The notes below the pieces were generated by a model. That model was given only the letters and a program-made list of their open reading frames with translations. It was not told the DNA's origin and did not search any database. Source: a virus. From it: DNA of 39,144 nt. Numbering within the stretch: the stretch's first letter is position 1; each line of letters opens with the position of its first letter. The position numbers were made by a program, and so were the translations under genes. Location: positions 1 through 39,144 of IMG/VR virus record IMGVR_UViG_3300033153_011062; one strand, 5' to 3'. Shown here piece after piece: positions 5,964 through 14,100 of this stretch.

Positions 5964-8168
5964 ATGGCAATTAATGTAAGTTTTAATGGCGCAACGATTT
6001 TTAAACCTGGCGCTTATTCAAAAACAGATATCGACTTAGGCGGCGCGTTCCCAATTGGACCTGCTGGACTTATTGCAGTAATTGGCGAAGCTGATGCTGG
6101 AAAACCCGGCGCTCAAGAAGTCAACATTGCAGCTAACAGATTCGGTGGAGATCAACTGATCACTATCCGTAACAAATATAGAAGCGGACCAATTGTTGAT
6201 TCAGCTTCATTCTTGTTTGCACCTGCTGCGGACGCAGCAATTCCAGGTGGAGCACAAACTGTCTGGTTTTATAAGACAAATGCTTCAACTCAAGCTTCTT
6301 TAGCTTTAGCTAATTCCTTCGGAACAGTTAAGTCTGGTGAGTGGGGAATCGGAGGAAACAGATTAACATATAAATCAGTCCTTATTGGTGAAACAGCAGC
6401 AACAGTTGCTGGTGCAGCATTTGATGAAGCTACTGCTGGTACTGCTACTGAAACCTGGGATCTTTATGAGAACGGTGTCAAGAACACCTTTACTGTTCCT
6501 GCTGGTGGACTTGTAGATAATGCAACTACTATAACAATCATGGCAGACGATGCTAACTGGTCTGGTACTGCACCTGCTGAAGCTGTTATTACTGTTGGCG
6601 GCGTAGATAATGCTACAACTATCAGTATTACAATGGTTGCTGATTTAGCTGCAAACCAAAATGGTTGGGGACGTAGTTTTGAAACAGTCGAAGGAGCTGG
6701 TACTGCTCTTGCAGATATGGGATTAACTGAAGCCATGTCAACTGCTTCTGTCGAGCCTAGCGCAACTATCGTATTAAATCAAAAACGTGATCTTAATGTT
6801 GAAGAAGATACATTAGGTTCAGCGATCGTTCTAGAAATTGGACGTGATACATCTGGCGTAGGGATAAATACAGCTGAAGTCGAAATAACAGCTACAGAAA
6901 TCCTTTTAAAAGAAAATGGAATAACTGCACATACTTTCTTGAAAGATTCTTATGCAATCCTTCAAGATATAGTTGATGAAATCAGCCTCACTGTTTACGC
7001 AGGATGGTCTGTTGCCTTATCTGATCCGCTGTACGCCCAGTTGTCACCTTCTGTCTTAGACGAAGTTAGCACCGGCGCGATGTCTGGCGGTGGAAATAGT
7101 CCTGCTAGGATCAAGAAGGATGCTTATGATGTTGCTGTATTTTTCGCACTGTCTTCATTAGCAACTATCGAAGATCAATCTAAAGTTGGTTTACCAGATG
7201 CTAGAGCTGAAGAGCCTCTTGCAGGTGGTGTACGTGGTGCAACTAATATGACTGACGTCTTAGCTGCTTTAGACAAGTTTCAAAAATTCCATGTGAATTC
7301 AATCTTACCTCTCTTTTCAAGAGACAGTAGTGATGATATTGCAGATGGACTAACTGATTCAGGATCAAGTTACACTATCGCTGGTATTCATCAAGCAATA
7401 AAAACGCATATCTCCCTCATGAAGACAACTAAAAAACGCTCTGAGCGTCAAGGTTATCTTTCAATGAAGGCAAGTTATGCAGACTGTAAAGCTCAATCAG
7501 CTATCTTATCAGATGGAAGAATGCAGCTTACAATTCAAGATATCAGACAGACTGATTCACAGGGAACAATCAAGTGGTTCCAGCCTTGGGCATTAGCTTG
7601 CTTAGTTGCTGGATCTCGAGCCGGTGCACCGATTGGTGAGCCATTAACGTTCAAGTTCCTTAATAACTCTGGTATCCGACAAACTGGACAACCAATGTCT
7701 ACAGCTGAAGAAAATATCACTATCGACTTTGATCCGGATTTGCAAACAGACGATGCAATCCAAGCCGGTCTTACTTTCATGGAAGCAGCACAAACTGGTG
7801 GCTTCAGAATAGTAGTAGATAATACTACTTATGGACGAGATGGTAACTGGGTGTGGAATCGTGGAAACGTCATCTATGCAGCAGATATAGTTGCTTTCAA
7901 CTTTAGATCTAGTCTTGAGAGTAGATTCATTGGACGTAAGAACACTGTCACTGCTACAGACGTTGTAGCGTATGCCTCTAGTATCTTAAATACTTTCTTA
8001 GCACAAGGTATTACAGTTTCAACTGGTGATGCTCCTCAAGGATTTAAGCAGCTTACTGCTAGAATCGAAGGAAGTACAATCAAAGTTAGTTGTGTAATTA
8101 AACTTGTCGAAGGTATCGACTTTGTGTTAGCTGATATTACAGTTCAAAGGGCAACCTCTGAAGCATAA
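5964..8168 (+). CDS. Contractile tail sheath protein
   Basis: A 734-aa protein with the features of myovirus sheath subunits. The N-terminal arm opens with Phe-Lys-Pro-Gly-Ala-Tyr-Ser and is followed by a Gly-rich segment. The conserved C-terminal domain (about residues 470-734) includes RNT-like strands, Trp-Val-Trp-Asn-Arg-Gly and the closing Val-Lys-Leu-Val-Glu-Gly-Ile-Asp-Phe-Val. The sheath surrounds the tube and contracts on infection. Residues 140-240 form a Thr/Ala-rich beta segment with internal similarity (VDNATTITI and VDNATTISI), probably a surface insertion. ATG 5964 is supported by AGGAGG nine bases upstream. The gene has its own promoter-like box and a strong terminator behind it. 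Confidence 0.93.
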   Translation: MAINVSFNGATIFKPGAYSKTDIDLGGAFPIGPAGLIAVIGEADAGKPGAQEVNIAANRFGGDQLITIRNKYRSGPIVDSASFLFAPAADAAIPGGAQTVWFYKTNASTQASLALANSFGTVKSGEWGIGGNRLTYKSVLIGETAATVAGAAFDEATAGTATETWDLYENGVKNTFTVPAGGLVDNATTITIMADDANWSGTAPAEAVITVGGVDNATTISITMVADLAANQNGWGRSFETVEGAGTALADMGLTEAMSTASVEPSATIVLNQKRDLNVEEDTLGSAIVLEIGRDTSGVGINTAEVEITATEILLKENGITAHTFLKDSYAILQDIVDEISLTVYAGWSVALSDPLYAQLSPSVLDEVSTGAMSGGGNSPARIKKDAYDVAVFFALSSLATIEDQSKVGLPDARAEEPLAGGVRGATNMTDVLAALDKFQKFHVNSILPLFSRDSSDDIADGLTDSGSSYTIAGIHQAIKTHISLMKTTKKRSERQGYLSMKASYADCKAQSAILSDGRMQLTIQDIRQTDSQGTIKWFQPWALACLVAGSRAGAPIGEPLTFKFLNNSGIRQTGQPMSTAEENITIDFDPDLQTDDAIQAGLTFMEAAQTGGFRIVVDNTTYGRDGNWVWNRGNVIYAADIVAFNFRSSLESRFIGRKNTVTATDVVAYASSILNTFLAQGITVSTGDAPQGFKQLTARIEGSTIKVSCVIKLVEGIDFVLADITVQRATSEA

Positions 8169-8192
8169 TACGAGTAGAAGTTAAGCATATTT

Positions 8193-8221
8193 AAGTCTGG
8201 CCGTAAAAAGCCAGACTTTTT
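8193..8221 (+). terminator. Rho-independent terminator after the sheath gene
   Basis: A nine-base-pair stem, AAGTCTGGC (8193-8201) with GCCAGACTT (8210-8218), an eight-base loop, and a T run to 8221. It begins 25 bases after the sheath stop codon. It should end or reduce transcription before the tube genes, which have their own promoter-like box just downstream. Confidence 0.85.
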
Positions 8222-8232
8222 ACTTATTTACG

Positions 8233-8241
8233 TGATATTAT
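8233..8241 (+). promoter_or_regulatory. Extended -10 promoter for the tube genes
   Basis: TGATATTAT, an extended -10 (TGn then TATTAT) beginning 12 bases after the T run of the terminator. No clear -35. The leader would be about 60 bases and ends with AAGGAG (8299-8304), six bases before the ATG at 8311. The terminator-then-promoter order suggests that tube transcription is reset independently of the sheath. Confidence 0.45.
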
Positions 8242-8310
8242 ATAGAAGAGTCATATAGGCTCAAAAATTCTAGGTAAGAGGAACCGAACCTCACTTTCAA
8301 GGAGATTAAG

Positions 8311-8865
8311 ATGGCAAAACTAGGTAATGCTTTTATAACTGGAGCTAACGCAAAGATTGTAATCGACAATGTGACAATGGCATACTGTTCAGACGTCAGT
8401 TATAATATCAATGTTCAGACGATTCCAGTGGAAACAATGGGCAAGTATGAAGTTCATGCAAACGAACCTGTAGCATATTCTGTTAATGGTGGTTTTAGTA
8501 TTGTCCGTTACACAAACAATGCAGCTGCAATTGTTGATGCTGCTAACGTTGAAACAACTCCTCAAAACATGAGTGCTGCGGGAAATGGTGCCAAGAGTAC
8601 TACACTCGGAGAGCATCTCGATCCAAGAAAAATTCTTGCATCTGGTACTTTCGATGTTGAGATTCATGAAAAAAGAGACGCTGATGGTGGTACCTATGCA
8701 GTCTTTTTAGTACAAGATTGTCGTTTAACTAGTCGAGGCATGACACTAAATAAACGCGGTGTTATGGTTGATAACTATGCATTCGTTGGTATCTTAGCTG
8801 GCGATAAAGATGGCGAAGCTAGCGATGATGTAAGTAATAGCTCAATGGGCGATGACTTAACATAA
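8311..8865 (+). CDS. Tail tube protein, copy 1
   Basis: A 184-aa protein of the size usual for myovirus tube subunits. The N-terminal block (GANAKIVIDNVTMAY, then SYNINVQTIPVETMGKYEV) and a beta strand with Ser-Val-Asn-Gly are shared with the next two genes. The middle has a short Ala/Asn-rich loop, and the C-terminus is acidic. Tube subunits form the hexameric rings through which DNA passes. Of the three tandem paralogues this is the simplest, so it is my best guess for the major tube protein. Confidence 0.8.
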   Translation: MAKLGNAFITGANAKIVIDNVTMAYCSDVSYNINVQTIPVETMGKYEVHANEPVAYSVNGGFSIVRYTNNAAAIVDAANVETTPQNMSAAGNGAKSTTLGEHLDPRKILASGTFDVEIHEKRDADGGTYAVFLVQDCRLTSRGMTLNKRGVMVDNYAFVGILAGDKDGEASDDVSNSSMGDDLT

Positions 8866-8907
8866 TCTAATACTTAATTAGGAATATTATTAATATAAGG
8901 TAAAAAT

Positions 8908-9600
8908 ATGGCAAACATAAAACCATTTTTTCTTACTGGCGCTAACGCTAAAATCATATTAAATAATAAGTCCGTGGCATTCGCCACGGACATTTCTTAT
9001 TCTATTACTGTCCGTCATGCTACTCCCAGAGTACTTGGTAGATTTGAAGTAGAAACAGTGCAACCGTTATCGTATGACGTAGAAGGCACACTAACTATTA
9101 TTAAATATGCTAGAGGCATGAAAGATCATATGAGTACTCATGAATCTAGTGCACCTGTGAATGTCGATCAACTTGGTAATGGCTTGGGTAGTTTCGCCGC
9201 GGGACAAGGAGCACTAACTAGTGCATTAGGCCTACCTTCTGGTGGACAATTTGATGGTGGTACAGCAGACAATTTCAATCCTTCTAGGATGTTTCAATCT
9301 AAAATGTTTGATATAGAGATAAGACAAAAGATCCCACCAAAAACAAGTAACCTACCTCAAGTCCTTCAAGGTTTAAAGGCAGTAGGTGCTGCTCTCAATG
9401 ATGGTTTAGTGCCAGATGGTCTTAACGATACAAACGACACTAATATCTTAATTAGACTTAGAGATTGTCGTTTTTCCCGTCTAGATTTTAAACTTAGTAA
9501 AAGAGGCCTTCCACTTGTAACTATGCAGTTTAAAGCTCGCTATGTGGACGATGATACATCTATTGCTGGAAAATCTGGCGTTGGACAGGAGTTTAGTTAA
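8908..9600 (+). CDS. Tail tube-like protein, copy 2
   Basis: A 230-aa paralogue of the preceding gene. It shares GANAKIILNNKSVAFATDIS, the strand after it, and the Asp-Cys-Arg strand near the C-terminus (RLRDCRFSRLDFKLSKRG, compared with VQDCRLTSRGMTLNKRG). It carries about 45 extra residues in the middle, rich in Gly, Asn and Asp. It may be a minor tube ring or tube-initiator protein. A perfect hairpin lies within its first 30 codons. The ribosome site is weak (TAAGG), so it may be made at a lower level than copy 1. Confidence 0.72.
   Translation: MANIKPFFLTGANAKIILNNKSVAFATDISYSITVRHATPRVLGRFEVETVQPLSYDVEGTLTIIKYARGMKDHMSTHESSAPVNVDQLGNGLGSFAAGQGALTSALGLPSGGQFDGGTADNFNPSRMFQSKMFDIEIRQKIPPKTSNLPQVLQGLKAVGAALNDGLVPDGLNDTNDTNILIRLRDCRFSRLDFKLSKRGLPLVTMQFKARYVDDDTSIAGKSGVGQEFS
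8970..8991 (+). other. Perfect intragenic hairpin early in tube copy 2
   Basis: GTCCGTGGC (8970-8978) pairs perfectly with GCCACGGAC (8983-8991) across a four-base loop ATTC. It is G/C-rich in an A/T-rich genome and starts 62 bases after the ATG. It is not followed by a T run, so it is not a standard terminator. It could slow ribosomes or protect the message. Confidence 0.6.
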
Positions 9601-10214
9601 TGGCTGTTATAGATAATGCAATTACTGAAGCAGGAACCTTAACTGGTGCTATTGGAAATGCGGCAGATAGCTTATTAAATAGTGCAGTTGGAGCTGTATC
9701 ACCTTTTAATAATTTTGGTAGATACCTAACTGGCTCTAGAGCTGTCATTAAGATAAATGATAACCTATTTGGATTTGCCTTCGGGGTTACTTTTAACATA
9801 CAAACCACGGCAATAGAAATCAATACGATTGATGACTGGACACCGTATGAATTAGCTCCAGCACGTATCTCAGTTAATGGAACACTAAGTATGTTCCATA
9901 TACCTGGAAAAAGTCCTACAAAAGAATTAATACAAGCAAATGTATTATCATTCTTATTCCACAAATATGTCACTATATCCATAAGTGACCAGACTACCGG
10001 TCAAAGAATCTTTGAAACTCGGAAAGCCATTATAACTAATAGAAAGCAAACTATCCAAGCAGGTGAGCTTTCTACTATAGAGTTAGAGTGGAAAGCTGTT
10101 GGTTTTATCGATGATATTGCACCATTCTATCCTAAAGATAAAGATGGTGAGGAGAGCGGCACGTCACTAGACGGGTTAGGTGCAGGAGCATTAGCAGCGT
10201 TTAATGCTATATAA
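9600..10214 (+). CDS. Tail tube-like protein, copy 3 (possible tube initiator)
   Basis: A 204-aa protein starting in a TAATG overlap with copy 2. About 40 residues of Ala/Gly-rich helix precede the tube-like core (GSRAVIKINDNLFGFAFGVTF, cut here after Phe). That core lines up with the start of copies 1 and 2, and a matching Ser-Val-Asn-Gly strand follows. It diverges more than the other two and lacks the Asp-Cys-Arg strand. In T4 the tube and its initiators share one fold; by analogy this copy may cap or start the tube. That role is inference. Confidence 0.65.
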   Translation: MAVIDNAITEAGTLTGAIGNAADSLLNSAVGAVSPFNNFGRYLTGSRAVIKINDNLFGFAFGVTFNIQTTAIEINTIDDWTPYELAPARISVNGTLSMFHIPGKSPTKELIQANVLSFLFHKYVTISISDQTTGQRIFETRKAIITNRKQTIQAGELSTIELEWKAVGFIDDIAPFYPKDKDGEESGTSLDGLGAGALAAFNAI

Positions 10215-10242
10215 AATTAAAGTAAAACAATAGCCTTTATCG

Positions 10243-10271
10243 GGTATAATCTTCCTGTACTTATAAAGGAG
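10243..10271 (+). promoter_or_regulatory. -10 box and ribosome site before the chaperone gene
   Basis: GGTATAAT (10243-10250) lies in the 62-base gap after the tube genes, with AAGGAG (10266-10271) five bases before the GTG start at 10277. The same GGTATAAT word occurs before the genes starting at 1709 and 29759. No clear -35. Confidence 0.42.
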
Positions 10272-10276
10272 AGATT

Positions 10277-10702
10277 GTGTACGATTTACTACCGAAAAAT
10301 GAAAAAAGCTTTGATATTGATATTGTTGGAGAAAACACTGGATATCAATATCAAGGTCAATTTACAGTATCATGTATTCTTGACATGGCGGGTAAGCATT
10401 CGCTAGAGTTAGAAAAAACACGACTCATGGCTGACTATGCCAATCCATCTCCCGGACTATTCGGTATCGCAACCTCTTTAGCAACTATACGTGTTAAATC
10501 TATAAAAACACCAGCATGGTGGAAAAACGCAGATGATGGTAGTAAAATAAGAGACGAAAATCTAATCTTTGCTGTTTATGATAAGTGTAACGAAATGGAA
10601 AAAGAATGGCGCAACGATCTAAAGGAATCATCAGAAAAGGCAGAGAAAGAGACCCCGTCGACGTCAGAGAAGACAGAAAAAGAAGAAAAGAAAGCAGAGT
10701 AG
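10277..10702 (+). CDS. Tail assembly chaperone, upstream part (G-like)
   Basis: A 141-aa protein starting at GTG 10277 with AAGGAG five bases before it. The compact alpha/beta body (residues 1-110) is followed by a very Lys/Glu/Ser/Thr-rich tail. The position directly before the tape measure, the size, and the overlap with a second frame in the -1 register are the signature of the gpG/gpGT chaperone pairs of tailed phages. These coat the tape measure while the tube is built around it. The pair is recognised by context and layout, not by a strong family motif. Confidence 0.75.
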   Translation: MYDLLPKNEKSFDIDIVGENTGYQYQGQFTVSCILDMAGKHSLELEKTRLMADYANPSPGLFGIATSLATIRVKSIKTPAWWKNADDGSKIRDENLIFAVYDKCNEMEKEWRNDLKESSEKAEKETPSTSEKTEKEEKKAE

Positions 10703-11196
10703 TCCGTAAGACACTATTCGAACAGATAAATGCAATCGCTCGACGAGATGCCAGATTAGAGATAGGTGATAAGAAGAATCACCTTTTTCTAACTAATTGG
10801 TGGTGTCGTCAATATAATCGCCCCCTAAAAGACCCCCTATTAAATCAATATACTATAGAAGAACTAGCATATGAGTTTTTCCTCATCAATGAAATAGCTA
10901 TATATAAAGATGAGCTTATCAATGAAGAAACTGATAGAATAGAAGAGGCTATAGAGCAAGAAGGCATGGATTGGGCTGACCAAATGGAAGCCGAAGAAGA
11001 AGCCGAAGAAAAGGCTCTTGCTAAGAAATTAGCAGATAAGGCTGAAGCTGCAAAGAAAGCTAAAGAAGAGGCAGGTGATCCATTAAGAGATCCTGATCAA
11101 GTAAAGTGGATGGAAGAAGAGATTAAGAAGAGTAAATCTGTCTTCGGTGATGATTTTGGGGAAGACGTTAGTTTAGATTTTGAAAGTGATGATTAA
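10606..11196 (+). CDS. Tail assembly chaperone, downstream part (T-like), probably made by -1 frameshift
   Basis: This frame is -1 relative to the upstream chaperone and is open from 10591. An ATG exists at 10606 without a good ribosome site. The first 35 residues from it are an Arg/Lys-rich shadow of the other frame. The convincing protein starts near VRKTLFEQINAIARRDARLE, continues with a Trp-Trp and YNRPLKDPLLNQYTIEELAYEF block typical of T-type domains, and ends in a long Glu/Lys/Ala coiled segment. It is most likely produced as a fusion with the upstream protein (about 300 aa in all). Confidence 0.72.
   Translation: MAQRSKGIIRKGRERDPVDVREDRKRRKESRVVRKTLFEQINAIARRDARLEIGDKKNHLFLTNWWCRQYNRPLKDPLLNQYTIEELAYEFFLINEIAIYKDELINEETDRIEEAIEQEGMDWADQMEAEEEAEEKALAKKLADKAEAAKKAKEEAGDPLRDPDQVKWMEEEIKKSKSVFGDDFGEDVSLDFESDD
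10675..10693 (+). other. Candidate -1 programmed frameshift zone
   Basis: An A-rich stretch near the end of the upstream chaperone reads GAA AAA GAA GAA AAG AAA in that frame. The -1 frame is open from 10591 onward and continues into the second chaperone domain. Possible slip points are A AAA (10678-10681) and A AAG (10687-10690). No perfect X XXY YYZ heptamer is present, and no obvious downstream hairpin is seen, so the exact site is uncertain. Confidence 0.4.
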
Positions 11197-14100
11197 TGAG
11201 TAATTTTGGCGATATAAAAGATAAAGGAATCGCATCTAGGAGGGGTGATGAGCTTCGCCGTGCTAGAAGCGAACGGATGGAAACTAAAACCGTAGGCGAA
11301 ATGCGTTTCGCTGATCAACTAGATAAAAACGCGACTGCTATTAGTGAAATGTTGAGCGGCGCTCGGAGCCGCCTAAACGAATCTCTAGAAGAATACGCCA
11401 GACTAGGTAAAGAGAGTGATAATCTAGTAAAAGTATTAGCTAGTCTAAAAAAAGAAAGAGCAAATAAAGCAAATAAAGCATTAGTATCTTCCACAGTGAC
11501 AGCTCTCAACGACAGAGCTCAAACTTCAGATATCACTGGCGTTTCAAGATCTGCTCATAACATAGGTGCTTCTCTATCTATGGCAAGAAGCACTTCTACT
11601 TTCCAACTAGAGCAACAAGCAGAAATAGCCAGAACTCAATTAGACGCACAGAGACCTTACCTTATAGAATCAGCACATGATATGGGCAGTGATGATAGTC
11701 GTGTTAGCAAAATAGGTAGATCTAACAACGAAACACTATGGAGAGAAAGAGGCGAATTAGTAAACCGAGCTGGTCTTGCTGATGCAGCGCTTGGTGCTCA
11801 GAAGAAATTAGGCATTGATGCTGGATCTCGTTTTTTCAATGCTCATGATGCCATGAAGCAAGTTGCGGTGGATCAGGAAAAGCAGGGTATTAAAGAGGAT
11901 GTCGCAGCTGGACGAGTAGGCAGTGCTGAAGATGTACAAACAAGAATAAACGATACTGCAGATGCGATGATAACCGCTTTTGAAAAACTCAGTGAAGCAA
12001 CTGCTTCCAATGCTGATGAAGCTGGAAAATTAGGTGAAGAATTTGATGCTTTAAATGCTAAATACAAAAAAGAAAGAACTACCCAAAAAGAAATGAATAA
12101 AGCGGGTGGTGGTGCTGGTGGAAATGATGTAAGTGCTGGTGGGATGCTTAGTGATGCTGGAGCGATAATACAAGGTGGAGCTCAGATCTATAAAAACCAC
12201 TATATCACTTCCGAGATGGAACAGACGCAGAACCAGATAGGTTATGCACAAATGTCTAATAAAAGATTTTCTGATGTATATGGTGCAGCTGATGGTGACA
12301 TGGGTGCATTACGTCGTGTAATGAGTAACCAATATTCTGATCAACAAGAGCGCGGACAAGAATACTATAGTAGAACTCAAAAGGGCAAAATAACCGAAGC
12401 GGCAGGTCAAGGTACTTCACTTCTTGGTTCCATCTCAGATTCTGCTACGGACCTAGGCGAACATCTTAAGTCAGTGTATGATGGCTTTGGTGTTGCAACA
12501 CCTCTCGCAAAAGGACTACAAGTTGGTGCAAAAGCCACACCATTAACCGTACAGACAGATCAAACTGTAACAGATATACTTAAGGGGAACTCAGCTGGCC
12601 GAGCAAAGATAGCGGCACATCAACAATATGGGGGATTAAAAGACGAAGAGTTTAAGGTTCGTGATTTTGCTGTTGGCAATAGTATGGATTACTATAAGCA
12701 ATTAGGTCTTGCTACGCGTGGCTTTGGCATGTCCAGTGCTTCTAAGAATAAAGCTGTCTTTGTTGGCGACGGTCGAGATCAAATAGCTGACAATGTAGAT
12801 ACAGCACTAAGTGGCACCTATGGAAGCAAAGTAGGTGTACTAAACGAAAGCGGCTCTAGAGTTATTGATGGTATTGGTGAAAAACATTCCAGTATAGAAG
12901 GAGACTATCTTCAAAGCAAAGTTAATCCTGAAGCACTAAAAAAACTAATAGATAAATTACCGGAAAGTCAAAGGTCACAATTCGCTGCAGTTGCTGATAA
13001 ATATAGCAAACCACAACCTTTAACGGGTTTACCTGGGAAACACCCAAGTCCAATGCACCAACTAGTTGAAGGCGACAAAACAACTTATGTGACACAAGGG
13101 ACTTCCGGAGGCGGTGGTAATCGAGAAGAAATAGTTTCTGAAATGCTAAAAGGGAGTACGCTTAGCGAATTATCCGATCAAGCGGGTATCGGCATGAAAG
13201 CTATACCTGGTTTAATTGCTGGCTTTAAAGGAACAATGGGTCGAGAAACCGGCGGCATAAAAACTGAATTAACTAGAGCTGGATTGGCAGCTAAAACTGG
13301 TGGATTTGATTCTCCAGAGCAATATATTCAAGCACGTGGTTCAATGGCTAGTGTTGGTGGTGGATCTGCTGAATTAGAAAAGATAATGAAAAGAGCTTTT
13401 GCTGAAGGTATGGATTCCTCTAAGAGTATCATGGAGATGGTTGGAGCAGTTCAGCAATTAAACCAGACTTCTGCTGGAGTTGGTATTGAGGCCACTGGTG
13501 CTAGCTCTCTTAAATTAGGTAGAGGCGTTAGTGCTCTTCGTAAATCTGGTGTCAGTAAGAGAATGGCAATAGGCGCTGCTGCGAACGCATCTGCAGCTAT
13601 AAAAGACTTTAGTACTAGTGGTGACTTAGATCTCACAAATGTAATGGAATTCAAAGAGCTCAAGGATGACTTTGGAGATGCAGAGTTATGGGAATTAGAA
13701 GCCATGGCTACAATGTCCCATACAGAGGTCACAGAGATGCATTCCCTGTATAAAAAGGGAGACAAAGAATCCATAGCAAAAGCAAAAGCGATAGCTCGAA
13801 AAAGAGGCGTCGGCCTGCAGATAAACACTGAAATTGATGCTAAAAATCTATTAGATACAAAAGTTAGAAAATCAACCAGAAAAGGTCTAGGTTTTGGTTA
13901 TGGCCCAGGACTCAGACAATCAATTGAGAAGAAAAATGTAGCTGGCGAAGAAATTACTGATGAAAAAGAAATTAACTTCGCTAACGCCCGATGGAATGCC
14001 ACAGCAGGAGCTGGTGTATCTGGCGAGGCTGGAAATGCACAACTGCGAACGGGCTTTACTCCTGACGAAAAAGATATTTCAAATAAAGTCGGCGGGGCTA

